A DNA stretch of 64,000 nucleotides from Halosolutus gelatinilyticus. GTDB lineage: Archaea > Halobacteriota > Halobacteria > Halobacteriales > Natrialbaceae. Below are positions 54,457 to 63,052 of the stretch, piece by piece (within the stretch, counting starts at the first letter, position 1; each line of letters begins with the position of its first letter). The DNA lies in assembly GCF_023028105.1 (NCBI RefSeq), contig NZ_CP095491.1, forward strand, positions 2,790,001 through 2,854,000, given 5' to 3'. Position numbers and translations under genes: made by a program. A model generated the notes under the pieces. That model made no database searches, was not told the DNA's origin, and was given only the letters and a program-made list of their open reading frames with translations.

Positions 54457-56262
54457 TCAGAGGATGGTGCCGTGTTTCTTGTCCGGAAGAGACGTCTCCA
54501 CGTCGGCGTAGAAGTCGAAGCGGGCAGCGAGTTCGTCGCGGAGCGCACTCGGCGGAACGATCTCGTCGATGACGACCTCGCTGGCCATCCGGTGGATGTC
54601 GATGTCCTCGCGGTACTCCTCGCGCAGCTCGCGTTCGGTGCGCTCGCGCTCCTCGGGATCGTCGATCGCGGCGAGTTTCCGAGCGTAGACGGCGTTGATC
54701 GCCGCCTCCGGCCCCATGATGCCGATCTCGCCGGAGGGGAGACCGATGACGCTCTCGGGATCGTAGGCGGGGCCGCCCATCGCGTAGATCCCCGCGCCGT
54801 AGGCCTTCCGCACGACAACCGTCTGCTGGGGGACCGTCGCGGCGGAGGTCGCGTAGATCATCTTCTTGCCCTGCTCCAAGATGCCCTCCTTTTCGACCTG
54901 GGAGCCGGCCATGAAGCCGGGCGTGTCACAGAGGTAGAGTAGCGGGACGTTAAACGCGTCCGACTTCCAGATGAACTCCGCGGCCTTCTCCGCCGCGTCG
55001 GGGAAGATCGCTCCCGCGCGGTTCGCGGGCTGGTTCGCGACGATTCCGATCGGTCGGCCGTCGATTCGGGCGTAGGCGGTGACGATCTCGGGACCGTAAT
55101 CGGGCCGTAACTCGAAGTACGACCCCTCGTCGACCAGCCGCTCGATGACGTCGGTCATGTCGTACCCCTTGTTCGGGTGCTGGGGAACGACGGCGTCGAT
55201 CCCCTCCGAGGACTTCGCGGGTCCGATCGGTTCCTGCTGGGGCGGCTTCTCGTCGGCGTTGTCCGGCAGATAGGTGATCAACTGCGCGACGAGCTCGCGA
55301 GCGTGTTCCTCGTCCCTCGCGATCAGATCCGCCGACCCGGATTCGCGGGCGTGGACCGCCGGACCGCCCAGGTCCTGCATGCTGATGTCTTCCCCGGTGA
55401 CCATCCGGACCATCCGGGGCGAGGCGATCGCCATCGCGGACATCCCCTCGACCATGATCGTGAAGTCCGCGAACACCGGGGTGTACGCCGCGCCGGCGAT
55501 ACAGGGGCCGTAGAGGACGCAGATCTGCGGGACGCGCCCGGAGAGCATCGAGTGGTTGTAGTAGTACTTGCCGATCCCCTCTCGGTTGGCGAAGAAGCCC
55601 GTCTGCTGGTCGATCCGCCCGCCGGAGGAGTCCATCAGGTAGAACACGGGGTTCCCGCTCTTGAGCGCCCGCTGTTGCATCCGGAGGAACTTCTCGACGC
55701 CCTTCGCGGCCATGCTCCCCCGCTTGACCGTGTAGTCGTTGGCCATGAAGTGGACGTCCCGCCCCTCGAAGGTCGCGGCGCCGGTGATGAGGCCGTCCGC
55801 CGGGAGTCGATCGTCGTCGTCCGGGCCCGTATTCATCCCCCGCGGGTGCCAGTCGTCGAACGCCGCGAACTTGCCGTCCTCGAAGAGGAACTCGTCGTTC
55901 TCGCCGCCGAACCAGAGGTCGAGCCGATCGCGCACGAACAGTTTCCCCTCCTCGGGCAGTTGGTCCCTGTACTTTTCCGGCCCGCCTTCGAGGATGTCCG
56001 CGATCTCCTCGCGAAGCAGCGCTTCGCGTTCGGTGGGTCCGAGTTCTGCGTCGGCGTCGCCGCCGTCGGCGGGTACCGTCGGCCCTCGCCGCCCGTCTGC
56101 GCCCGATCCGGACGTCGGTTCCGTCTCGTGTTCGTGGGTCGCCATCGGCTCGTCGTCGGCGCCGACGTAGACCTCGATCGTGTCGCCGACGTGTTCGGCC
56201 AGCGCGGCCGCGATCGCCGACGCCTCCTCGTCCGACGCCCCTGCCGCGATTCGGACTTTCAT
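54457..56262 (-). CDS. pccB: Acyl-CoA (propionyl-CoA type) carboxylase beta subunit with N-terminal extension
   Basis: 601 residues from ATG 56262 (TTTTATGC box ~25 bases upstream). Carboxyltransferase half of a biotin-dependent acyl-CoA carboxylase. Residues ~85-600 match the family: PVFYLMDSSGGRIDQQTGFF, GPCIAGAAYTPVFADFTIM, later VPLLYLCDTPGFMAGSQVEK and RKAYGAGIYAMGGPAYDPES. Residues 1-40 form an added block (VRIAAGASDEEASAIAAALA) like the small epsilon/third subunit of other carboxylases, joined by an acidic linker (about 42-80). The biotin carboxylase gene is not in the window. Confidence 0.92.
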   Translation of the reverse strand: MKVRIAAGASDEEASAIAAALAEHVGDTIEVYVGADDEPMATHEHETEPTSGSGADGRRGPTVPADGGDADAELGPTEREALLREEIADILEGGPEKYRDQLPEEGKLFVRDRLDLWFGGENDEFLFEDGKFAAFDDWHPRGMNTGPDDDDRLPADGLITGAATFEGRDVHFMANDYTVKRGSMAAKGVEKFLRMQQRALKSGNPVFYLMDSSGGRIDQQTGFFANREGIGKYYYNHSMLSGRVPQICVLYGPCIAGAAYTPVFADFTIMVEGMSAMAIASPRMVRMVTGEDISMQDLGGPAVHARESGSADLIARDEEHARELVAQLITYLPDNADEKPPQQEPIGPAKSSEGIDAVVPQHPNKGYDMTDVIERLVDEGSYFELRPDYGPEIVTAYARIDGRPIGIVANQPANRAGAIFPDAAEKAAEFIWKSDAFNVPLLYLCDTPGFMAGSQVEKEGILEQGKKMIYATSAATVPQQTVVVRKAYGAGIYAMGGPAYDPESVIGLPSGEIGIMGPEAAINAVYARKLAAIDDPEERERTERELREEYREDIDIHRMASEVVIDEIVPPSALRDELAARFDFYADVETSLPDKKHGTIL

Positions 56263-56821
56263 GGCAAAATTTGTGACGGCCCGCATAAAAGTCGTTTTCC
56301 ATCGCGGTTCGCGACGCCGAGGGCGTTCACTGGCCGAAAAGCGTAGCCGAGAGGCGCCGAAATCGGACGCCCGCCGCGAACCCGACCGCTCCGCGTCGAG
56401 CGGAACGAATAAAAACGGATCGCGGCGGGACGATCGCCACCGATCGGACGAACCGTCACGAACGAGCAGGCGAGGTGGATCACGAATCGCGACCCGACGC
56501 GAACCGCACGAGAGTGATGTCGCTGCCTCCGTGGTCACCAACACGGAGACGTCTCTGTGTGGGCGGGTGAGGGACACAAACGCTCACCTGTACTCGTACA
56601 CGTATTATATGACCGCCCGACGTCCGGTCTCGAACACCCGATCGGAGGGGGCGCGCGTCGCATTTCGGGACCGGATATCACGGCCGCGGCAGTTGCAGGC
56701 ACAACCCCTATCGACGTTTTCGTCGTCCATTCGACAGCTATGACTGGCTCCTGAAGGTCGCCCGTAGCGTCGGCGGAGCGGGAGTCAGCGGGAAACGAGT
56801 ACGCGAATCGGAATCGACGAT
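56263..56821. promoter_or_regulatory. 559-base divergent regulatory region
   Basis: No convincing gene. Next to pccB it carries the reverse-strand TATA-like TTTTATGC. A 20-bp near-perfect palindrome ACACGGAGACGTCTCTGTGT lies at 56541-56560 (18 of 20 positions symmetric, core GAGACGTCTC perfect). A 6-bp hairpin GGTGAG/CTCACC follows (56666-like spacing: 56566-56571 and 56583-56588), then TATTATA at 56603-56609. Another inverted repeat CCGCTC/GAGCGG is at 56386-56403. The region could hold a regulated promoter for the protease with a long leader. Confidence 0.45.
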
Positions 56822-57994
56822 ATGTCAGGCACCCAGTCGCCGTCTCTGGTCCACCGGCTCGCGAGCCTTCGCGATCGGTTGCACGCGGGGATGGATCGTC
56901 GTGAGTTCCTCAGAACGCTCGTCACCGGCGGCTACGCGCTCGGCGCGTCTCGCCTCCTCGGCGTCGACGATTTCCTCGCGGCCGACGACGGCGAGGTCCC
57001 GGTCGTCACCGCGCTCGTCCGGAACGCTCCCAACGATCCGTGGTCGCTCGAGGAACGGGTTCGCCACGTCCCCGCCGAGTGGTACGCGTCCGTCAAGAAG
57101 GCCCTCGAGGTGAACGAACTGCTGGCGCGGTACGGCTTCACCGGGTACCTCGGGAGCGTGGTCGTCCCCGGTGACTACGCCAGCGGGACCGCGACCGTCT
57201 CGGTCGGCATTTCCGCGGACGCCAAGTCGCTCAGGGAGACGATCGACCAGCTTTCGGGCGACGTCCCGGTGAGCGTCGAGACGATCGTCGAGTCGGGCGA
57301 GATCCATGACGGGCTCGAACCGCTCGAACCGCGAATCATCAGCTCCGTGGTCGACGATCGGGTTCCGAGCGGTGTCGCCTGCGAAACGACCACCAGTCTG
57401 GCGACGCTCGGACCCGCGCTGTACCATCCCGACGGTCGGCGACAGTTCTTCGTGACGGCCGCACACGCCTTCGACGGGAACGCGGAACTCGGGAGACGAC
57501 AACTCTTCCTTCCGGTTCAAGACGCGGACTCCCTGGAGCTCGGGACCGTCGCGCACATCCACCCTGGCGAAGACGTCGTCGCGATCGAACCCCGTCAGCA
57601 GGTCGATCCGGCGCCCGCCATCGACGCGCCGACGACGACCCGAATCCGCGGCCAGTACACTCGCTGGGGATTGGCCGACCTCATCGCCCGGGGAAAGGAA
57701 CTGGAGAAAGTCGGGGCGCTGACCGGCCACACGAGGGGTCGGATCCAGGGGATCGACGCGATCACCTGTTTCACCGACGACTTCTGCCGCCACGGTCAGA
57801 TCCGGTGGGGCGGCGAGATGGACCTGACGGACGGGGACAGCGGCTCGGTGAGCTACCACCCCGATCCGGACGGCGAGGACGGCGACGTCCTCGTCGCCGG
57901 CTTCAACAACGCCCGAACCTGGTGGCCCGGACAGAGCTACATCTGGGGCGTCGCGGCGTACCGACTGACCGAGATGCACGGGTACCACTTCTGA
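56822..57994 (+). CDS. Tat-exported trypsin-like serine protease
   Basis: 390 residues. Twin-arginine signal R26-R27 in DRREFLRTLVTGGYALGA near the N-terminus, so export of a folded protein. The mature part has a chymotrypsin-like triad: H215 in VTAAHAF, D251 in GEDVVAIEP and S340 in DGDSGSVSY. C316 and C322 could form a disulfide or metal pair. The middle 60-185 has a separate alpha/beta part. Likely an extracellular protease. Substrate and inhibitor unknown. It is the only gene in this direction here. Confidence 0.85.
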   Translation: MSGTQSPSLVHRLASLRDRLHAGMDRREFLRTLVTGGYALGASRLLGVDDFLAADDGEVPVVTALVRNAPNDPWSLEERVRHVPAEWYASVKKALEVNELLARYGFTGYLGSVVVPGDYASGTATVSVGISADAKSLRETIDQLSGDVPVSVETIVESGEIHDGLEPLEPRIISSVVDDRVPSGVACETTTSLATLGPALYHPDGRRQFFVTAAHAFDGNAELGRRQLFLPVQDADSLELGTVAHIHPGEDVVAIEPRQQVDPAPAIDAPTTTRIRGQYTRWGLADLIARGKELEKVGALTGHTRGRIQGIDAITCFTDDFCRHGQIRWGGEMDLTDGDSGSVSYHPDPDGEDGDVLVAGFNNARTWWPGQSYIWGVAAYRLTEMHGYHF

Positions 57995-58102
57995 GTGATC
58001 GACGAATGTTGCACATCAAGACGGAATTCGAATCGCGGATGGAACCGACGTCGCGACCGCTTCCGAGCCCGAAACGGACCGCAGGCACCCGATCGATAGC
58101 CG

Positions 58103-58318
58103 ATGAGTAACGACGCCTCCCGCTCGAACCGGTCCGGGACCGTCCGCCGCGCGATGAGAATGGGGGCTCGCCTGCTCGTCGACCTGTTCGTCGTCACGCT
58201 CTGGGTCGTCTTCCTGACGCTCCTCTTTCTCACGGCTGGCTGGCCGCGCTGGGCGTTCTACGTCGCGCTACTGTTCGGAGTCGGCGGCTACGTACTGATC
58301 ACGGCGGGGTGGCGGTAA
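58103..58318 (+). CDS. Small two-span membrane protein (DUF8119-like)
   Basis: 71 residues. Basic N-terminus (RRAMRMGARLLVDL) then spans LFVVTLWVVFLTLLFLTAGW and FYVALLFGVGGYVLI with a short charged loop. It resembles a small haloarchaeal family I believe is DUF8119. It lies 108 bases after the protease and before the convergent fbp. Confidence 0.7.
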   Translation: MSNDASRSNRSGTVRRAMRMGARLLVDLFVVTLWVVFLTLLFLTAGWPRWAFYVALLFGVGGYVLITAGWR

Positions 58319-58378
58319 CGGGAGGTCGCCGTAGCGAGCGACGCCGATGCGAATCGAGAACGGGGGACCGTTCGATCC

Positions 58379-59257
58379 TTACTCGAGAGCCGCTTCGAGT
58401 CGATCGATCAGGTCGGTGTTACCGACGAAGAGGGGCGTTCGACCGTGGACGTCGTTCGGCTCGACAGCCAGAAGCGATCGCTCGCCGTCGGAGGAGCGGC
58501 CGCCGGCCCGTTCGACGATGTAGCCGATCGGGTTCCCCTCGAACTGGAGGCGGAGTTTGCCTTCCGGACGGGATTCGAGCCCCGGATAGGCGAAGATCCC
58601 GCCGTAGGTGAGCACCTGGTTGACGTCGCCGATCATCGCGCCGCCGTATCGGAGTTTGAGTTCGCGCTCGATCTCGCGGGCGTACTCGCTGAACGCGTCG
58701 GTCCAGTTGGGGACGCGGCCGCCGAAGCCGTAGACGACCGGCTCGTCGGGGAGCGTGACGTCTCGCCGAACGATCGTTCGCTCGCCGCCGGTCAGTTCGT
58801 ACTCGGTGACGGTCTCCTCGGTGGCGAGTACCATCGTCGTGACCGGCCCGTAGAGGACGTAGCAAGCCGCGACGAGCGCGTCACCCCGGGCCGGCAGCGA
58901 GGCGTCGTAGACGCCGACGATCGTCCCCATACTGTTGTTCGACCGGAGGTTCGAGGAGCCGTCGAGGGGATCGACGGCGACCGCGTACGCGTCCGTCTCG
59001 GTATCCGGGTCGCCGCCGCAGTCGAGCACGTCCGACCGCTCCTCGCTCGCGTACTGTCCGACGCCGTCGATCGACGAGAGCCGATCGGCGAGCAGGTCGT
59101 CGGCCCAGACGTCCGCCTCGACCTGGGTCTCGCCGCTCGGGTTCGCCTCGTCGACCGTGTTGCGGCGACCGATCAGTCCCTGGCGGATCTCGGTGGCCGT
59201 CCGGCAGACGGTCGACACGACCGCCTCGACGACCGGGTCGGACACCGTCACGATCAC
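58379..59257 (-). CDS. fbp: Fructose-1,6-bisphosphatase (class 1/IMPase superfamily)
   Basis: 292 residues from GTG 59257, which overlaps the fba stop in GTGA. It dephosphorylates fructose-1,6-bisphosphate in gluconeogenesis. Metal-binding landmarks: E-E in [17 protein letters not shown] and, later, the substrate/metal Glu in [19 protein letters not shown]. Direct partner of the aldolase in the same operon. Confidence 0.93.
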   Translation of the reverse strand: MIVTVSDPVVEAVVSTVCRTATEIRQGLIGRRNTVDEANPSGETQVEADVWADDLLADRLSSIDGVGQYASEERSDVLDCGGDPDTETDAYAVAVDPLDGSSNLRSNNSMGTIVGVYDASLPARGDALVAACYVLYGPVTTMVLATEETVTEYELTGGERTIVRRDVTLPDEPVVYGFGGRVPNWTDAFSEYAREIERELKLRYGGAMIGDVNQVLTYGGIFAYPGLESRPEGKLRLQFEGNPIGYIVERAGGRSSDGERSLLAVEPNDVHGRTPLFVGNTDLIDRLEAALE

Positions 59258-60042
59258 TCCTCGAGCGCGGCGTCGGCGGTCGCCTCCTCGTAGATGACCT
59301 TCTCGAGGGCGTCGAGGATGTGGGTGGGGTTCTCGCGCTGCCAGACGTTGCGGCCGACGGCGAGCCCTTTACACCCCGACTGGACGGCGGCCTCGACGGT
59401 CGAGAGGAACTCGTAGTCCGAGGTCTTCGACCCGCCGCTCATGACGACCATCATGTCGCCGGAGGCCCTGCAGGCGTGTTGCATCGCCTCGGGGCTGCCG
59501 GGGTACTTGACCTTCGCGATGTCGGCACCCAGCTCGAGGGCGATGCGGGTCGCATAGGAGATGGTGCCCGGCTTGGTGTCGTTCTTGAGCCCCTGTCCGC
59601 GCGGGTAGGACCACATGACCATCGGGATGTCGTGTTCGCGGGCCTTCTCCTGGGCGTCGCGGAACTCTTCGAACATCTCCACCTCGTGGTTCGAACCGCT
59701 GTAGACGGTGAAGCCGACGGCGTCGGCGCCGAGTTCGGCGGCGTAGTCGACCGAGCAGTTGACCGGCGAGTCGGGCTCGCCCATCCAGAGGTTCGAGGTG
59801 CCGTTCAGCTTCAGGAGGAGGTTGACGTCGTCCTCGTAGCTCGGGTAGTAGCCCTCCGCGATCCCTTTCTGGACGGCCATGGCGGTGACCGCGTCGTGGG
59901 TCGCCGTCTCGAACACCGTCGACGGATCGAGTTTCTCCGGGACGTCTTCGAAATCGACCGGCCCGTGCTCCAGCCCGTGATCCATCGCCAGAATCAGACA
60001 CTTGCCGTCGCGGACGATCGGTGAATCGTCGATCGGAATCAT
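59254..60042 (-). CDS. fba: Archaeal class I fructose-bisphosphate aldolase
   Basis: 262 residues. DhnA/archaeal-type class I aldolase: [10 protein letters not shown] near residue 19, Schiff-base lysine region DIAKVKYPG (K177 or K179; K177 fits the family best), [24 protein letters not shown] and [10 protein letters not shown]. Together with fbp (GTGA overlap) it forms the gluconeogenic aldolase-phosphatase operon that turns triose phosphates into fructose-6-phosphate. DhnA relatives in other archaea can make a shikimate-pathway precursor instead, but the fbp partner favours sugar metabolism. Confidence 0.94.
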   Translation of the reverse strand: MIPIDDSPIVRDGKCLILAMDHGLEHGPVDFEDVPEKLDPSTVFETATHDAVTAMAVQKGIAEGYYPSYEDDVNLLLKLNGTSNLWMGEPDSPVNCSVDYAAELGADAVGFTVYSGSNHEVEMFEEFRDAQEKAREHDIPMVMWSYPRGQGLKNDTKPGTISYATRIALELGADIAKVKYPGSPEAMQHACRASGDMMVVMSGGSKTSDYEFLSTVEAAVQSGCKGLAVGRNVWQRENPTHILDALEKVIYEEATADAALEE

Positions 60043-60054
60043 CTGGTAGTTGGT

Positions 60055-60120
60055 CCACCAGGCCGCTATATATCTCTGGTGGTCTCAATTAACTAAATTA
60101 CTTACTGAAGTAGTAAACGA
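60055..60120 (-). promoter_or_regulatory. fba promoter: TATA box inside an inverted repeat, TrmB-like box upstream
   Basis: TATATAT at 60067-60073 is the likely TATA box of fba (start 60042, reverse strand). It lies in the loop of a perfect 7-bp inverted repeat CCACCAG (60055-60061) / CTGGTGG (60076-60082). Further upstream TACT (60099-60102), eight bases, TAGTA (60111-60115) nearly matches the haloarchaeal TrmB motif TACT-N7-8-GAGTA. The other strand reads TACT-N8-AAGTA. TrmB is known to switch sugar genes in Halobacterium, with upstream-of-TATA sites activating. Confidence 0.6.
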
Positions 60121-60178
60121 TTTCGATCGCGGACGATGCGACGGGCCGGTCGCGATCGGCCGACCCGGTCGATCGCGA

Positions 60179-60856
60179 TCACAGCAACTCGCGCGCGTTG
60201 TGTCGCCACGTCCGGACGTGCAACACGTTCAGATCGAGCGCCTTCGCCACGTCGAACGCGTTGATCGTCGCCAGCCGCTCGGCCGATCGGATGCCGGCCT
60301 CGGCGAGTCGATCGGCGTCCTCGGGACCGACGCCGGTCACCGCCGTCACCGCCGTCGGTTTCGGCCACGGGCGCTCCGCCGGTTCGTCCCGACCGACGTC
60401 GACGGTTCGCGACCGGGCGTAATCGAACGACTGCCAGTCCTCGGTTCCGCTGGCGGCGATCCACTCGCGCTCGGCGTCGTCGAGCCCCCGCACGGCGGCC
60501 GATCGCAGATCGAGATCCCCGTCGCTCTCGAACGACCAGGGGAGCGAAAAGCGCCGGCGGAGCGCGTCCGCAGCCTCGTCGTCGACGCCGTCGTCGAGCA
60601 GCATCCGGTAGGAGTACTCCTTGTTCTCGACGACGGCGGGGTCGACGCCGGCCGCCTCGAGGGCCGCTCGTTCCGCCGATTCGATCCGCTCCCCGGCGCG
60701 GTCCGGCGCCGATCCCATGCCGAACACCAGTTTCGTCGGAGAGACCGTCTCCCCGCCCCGATCGGTCACCGACTCGGACTGTTCGACGTCGTCCCGATCG
60801 GCGCCGCTGTCGGCCTCGGGGTCGCTCCGTATCAATTCCTTATTCACGCGGTTCAC
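60179..60856 (-). CDS. Helix-hairpin-helix protein
   Basis: 225 residues from GTG 60856. A conserved N-terminal half (TKLVFGMGSAPDRAGERIES then YSYRMLLDDGVDDEAADALR) is followed by a C-terminal HhH (TGVGPEDADRLAEAGIRSAE then RLATINAFDVAKALDL). DNA or RNA binding is likely. I believe it belongs to a haloarchaeal DUF7409-like group. It lies downstream of an A+T-poor gap and next to the cyclodeaminase homologue. Confidence 0.78.
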   Translation of the reverse strand: MNRVNKELIRSDPEADSGADRDDVEQSESVTDRGGETVSPTKLVFGMGSAPDRAGERIESAERAALEAAGVDPAVVENKEYSYRMLLDDGVDDEAADALRRRFSLPWSFESDGDLDLRSAAVRGLDDAEREWIAASGTEDWQSFDYARSRTVDVGRDEPAERPWPKPTAVTAVTGVGPEDADRLAEAGIRSAERLATINAFDVAKALDLNVLHVRTWRHNARELL

Positions 60857-60916
60857 CGGTTACCCGTAGCTCACACTCTCACGTCTTGAAAGTTACCCAA
60901 ACTTCTAAACGGACCA

Positions 60917-61900
60917 TCACTCGCCGCCGGTTCGGAACGGAACCTCGGTTCCGGCGCCGTCGGCCCGGGCCCGCCGGTAGACAGCCGTCGCCGCGGTCAA
61001 GTCCATGACCGCGCTCCCGACGCTTTTCACCACCGCGAGTCCGTCCGCGCGTTCGATCGGCCGATCGTCCGCGAACGCCCTCGCCAGCGGCTCGAGATCG
61101 TCCATCTCCGCCCCGATATCCCGGAAATCGCCCGTCTCGATTGCCTCGCCGGGTACGTCGGCGAAGCGTCGATCGGCGCGCTCGACGAGCGCGGGTTCGA
61201 GTTCCCGCATCGCGGCGGTGTAGGCGCCGACCGCGACGACCAGCTCCGCGTCGGTCGCGTCGGCCGGGAACACCGGCTCGGTGCTCGTCGTCGCCGTCAC
61301 GACGACCGTCGCGTCCGAGACGGCGTCCACAGGCGTCTCGACGGCTTCGGCCGGGATCCCGTCTGCGCAGAGGTCGTCGGCACACTCGTCCTTCGAGTCG
61401 CTCGGCGAGTAGATCGACACCGAGTCGAGGTCCGAGGTCGCCGCGATCGCCCGCGTCTGCCAGCGCGCCTGTGCGCCGGCGCCGATCACCGCCAGTCGAA
61501 CGGGCTCGGCGGCGAGCGATCGGGCCGCGAGTCCGCCGACGCAGCCCGTTCGCACGTTCGTCACGCGCGTCCCGGGCATGTACGCGACGGGCCGTCCGGT
61601 CTTGGCGTCGGTGAGCGCGATCTGGGCCTGGATCGTCGGCAGTCCGCGGGACTCGTTGCCCTCGTGGACGCTCGCGAGCTTCGTGGCGTAGTACGGCTCG
61701 CCGCGGACGTACGCCGGCATCGTCAGCGCCGTGCCGCGAGGATCGTTTCCGTCCAGTCCCGCCCCGACCGGGAAGTGGGGCCGATCGGGCCGTTCGACGT
61801 TCCCCGCGGCCTGTTCGACGAGCGCGGTTTCGACTGCCGGCAGGATCGTCTCCACATCGCACAGCGATTCGACGTCGTTCGCGGTGAGCACCGTGACCAT
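60917..61900 (-). CDS. Ornithine cyclodeaminase/mu-crystallin family protein
   Basis: 327 residues from ATG 61900. NAD(P)-dependent family that includes ornithine cyclodeaminase, alanine dehydrogenase and ketimine reductase. Motifs: MPAYVRGEPYYATKLASVHE, a Rossmann loop VIGAGAQARWQ and DLTAATAVYRRA near the C-terminus. The specific substrate is not clear. It diverges from the 3-hydroxyacyl-CoA dehydrogenase gene. Confidence 0.9.
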   Translation of the reverse strand: MVTVLTANDVESLCDVETILPAVETALVEQAAGNVERPDRPHFPVGAGLDGNDPRGTALTMPAYVRGEPYYATKLASVHEGNESRGLPTIQAQIALTDAKTGRPVAYMPGTRVTNVRTGCVGGLAARSLAAEPVRLAVIGAGAQARWQTRAIAATSDLDSVSIYSPSDSKDECADDLCADGIPAEAVETPVDAVSDATVVVTATTSTEPVFPADATDAELVVAVGAYTAAMRELEPALVERADRRFADVPGEAIETGDFRDIGAEMDDLEPLARAFADDRPIERADGLAVVKSVGSAVMDLTAATAVYRRARADGAGTEVPFRTGGE

Positions 61901-62032
61901 ACCACCTGATTCGATGACGAGACTAAAGTGATACCCCTTAGCGGCGCCCGAGGTCCCCGTTGCGCGGTGCGTCGGCGGTAGTTCGGGGCAGGAACCAGCA
62001 CACTTACGCCCGCCTCGGGAATACGGCCGTGT

Positions 62033-62887
62033 ATGGTCCGCGATCAGATCGATCGAATCGGCGTCGTCGGCGCGGGAACGATGGGCAGCGGGATCGCGCA
62101 GGTCGCCGCGACCCACGGCTACGACGTCCGGATGCGGGACGTCGAACCCGAGTTCGTCGAGAACGGCTTCGGCAGCATCGAACACAGCCTCGATCGCCTC
62201 GCGGGGAAGGACGCCCTTCCGGCGGACCCCGAGACGATCCGCGATCGGATCGAGGGGACGACCGACCTCGACGACCTCGCGGACTGCGATCTCGTCGTCG
62301 AGGCCGCCCTCGAAAACATGGACGTCAAACGGGACATCTTCGCGGACCTCGAGTCGGTCTGCGACGATGACGTCCTGCTCGCGACCAACACGAGCACGCT
62401 CTCGATCACCTCGATCGCGTCGGTGCTCGATCGGCCCGAGCGCGTCGTTGGCCTCCACTTCATGAATCCGGTTCCGATCATGACGGGCGTCGAGGTCGTC
62501 GTCGGGCAGAAGACGACCGACGAGGCCGTCGAACTGGCCCACGAGATCGCCGAGGATCTCGAGAAGACGACCTGGGAGTCCGACGACAAGCCCGGCTTCG
62601 TCACGAACCGGATCCTCATGCCCTGGATCAACGAGGGCATCCGAGCCTACGACGAGGGGGTCGCCACGAAGGAGGACATCGACGCGGGCATGGAACTCGG
62701 CACGAACGTCCCGATGGGACCGCTGACGCTGGCAGACCACATCGGCCTCGACATCTGCTTGCACGCCTCCGAGACGCTGTACGAGGAACTCGGCGATCGG
62801 TACAAGCCCGCCTACCTCCTGAAGCGGAAGGTCGAAGCCGGCGAACTCGGCAAGAAGACCGGGAAGGGATTCTACGAGTACGATTGA
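62033..62887 (+). CDS. hbd: 3-hydroxyacyl-CoA dehydrogenase
   Basis: 284 residues. NAD-dependent oxidation of 3-hydroxyacyl-CoA, single-domain type. Rossmann loop GVVGAGTMGSGIAQVAA, catalytic His in VGLHFMNPVPIM, Asn/Ser region ATNTSTLSIT, and the C-terminal domain with FVTNRILMPWINEG and GPLTLADHIGLD. It fits beta-oxidation with the acyl-CoA dehydrogenase at 42141, though they are far apart. ATG 62033 follows a CACTTACGCC-type box. Confidence 0.94.
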   Translation: MVRDQIDRIGVVGAGTMGSGIAQVAATHGYDVRMRDVEPEFVENGFGSIEHSLDRLAGKDALPADPETIRDRIEGTTDLDDLADCDLVVEAALENMDVKRDIFADLESVCDDDVLLATNTSTLSITSIASVLDRPERVVGLHFMNPVPIMTGVEVVVGQKTTDEAVELAHEIAEDLEKTTWESDDKPGFVTNRILMPWINEGIRAYDEGVATKEDIDAGMELGTNVPMGPLTLADHIGLDICLHASETLYEELGDRYKPAYLLKRKVEAGELGKKTGKGFYEYD

Positions 62888-63052
62888 GCCGATCGAGTAG
62901 CTCACTCCACGGTTTCGGTCGTGGGTATTCTCTGCGATTCGCGTCGCGGAGTCATCGCTCTCGGAGTCGTCGCTCGTCTTCGCGCATTCTCTGTTGAATC
63001 CTGTTCTCAACTGTAGGTAATTATTTACGATCGCGCGACCGATTACGCGCCG

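Noticed and set aside
56557-56754. Possible 65-codon gene in the pccB-protease gap
   Set aside because: No promoter-start spacing fit, no hydrophobic or conserved pattern, and it overlaps the TATA-like box.
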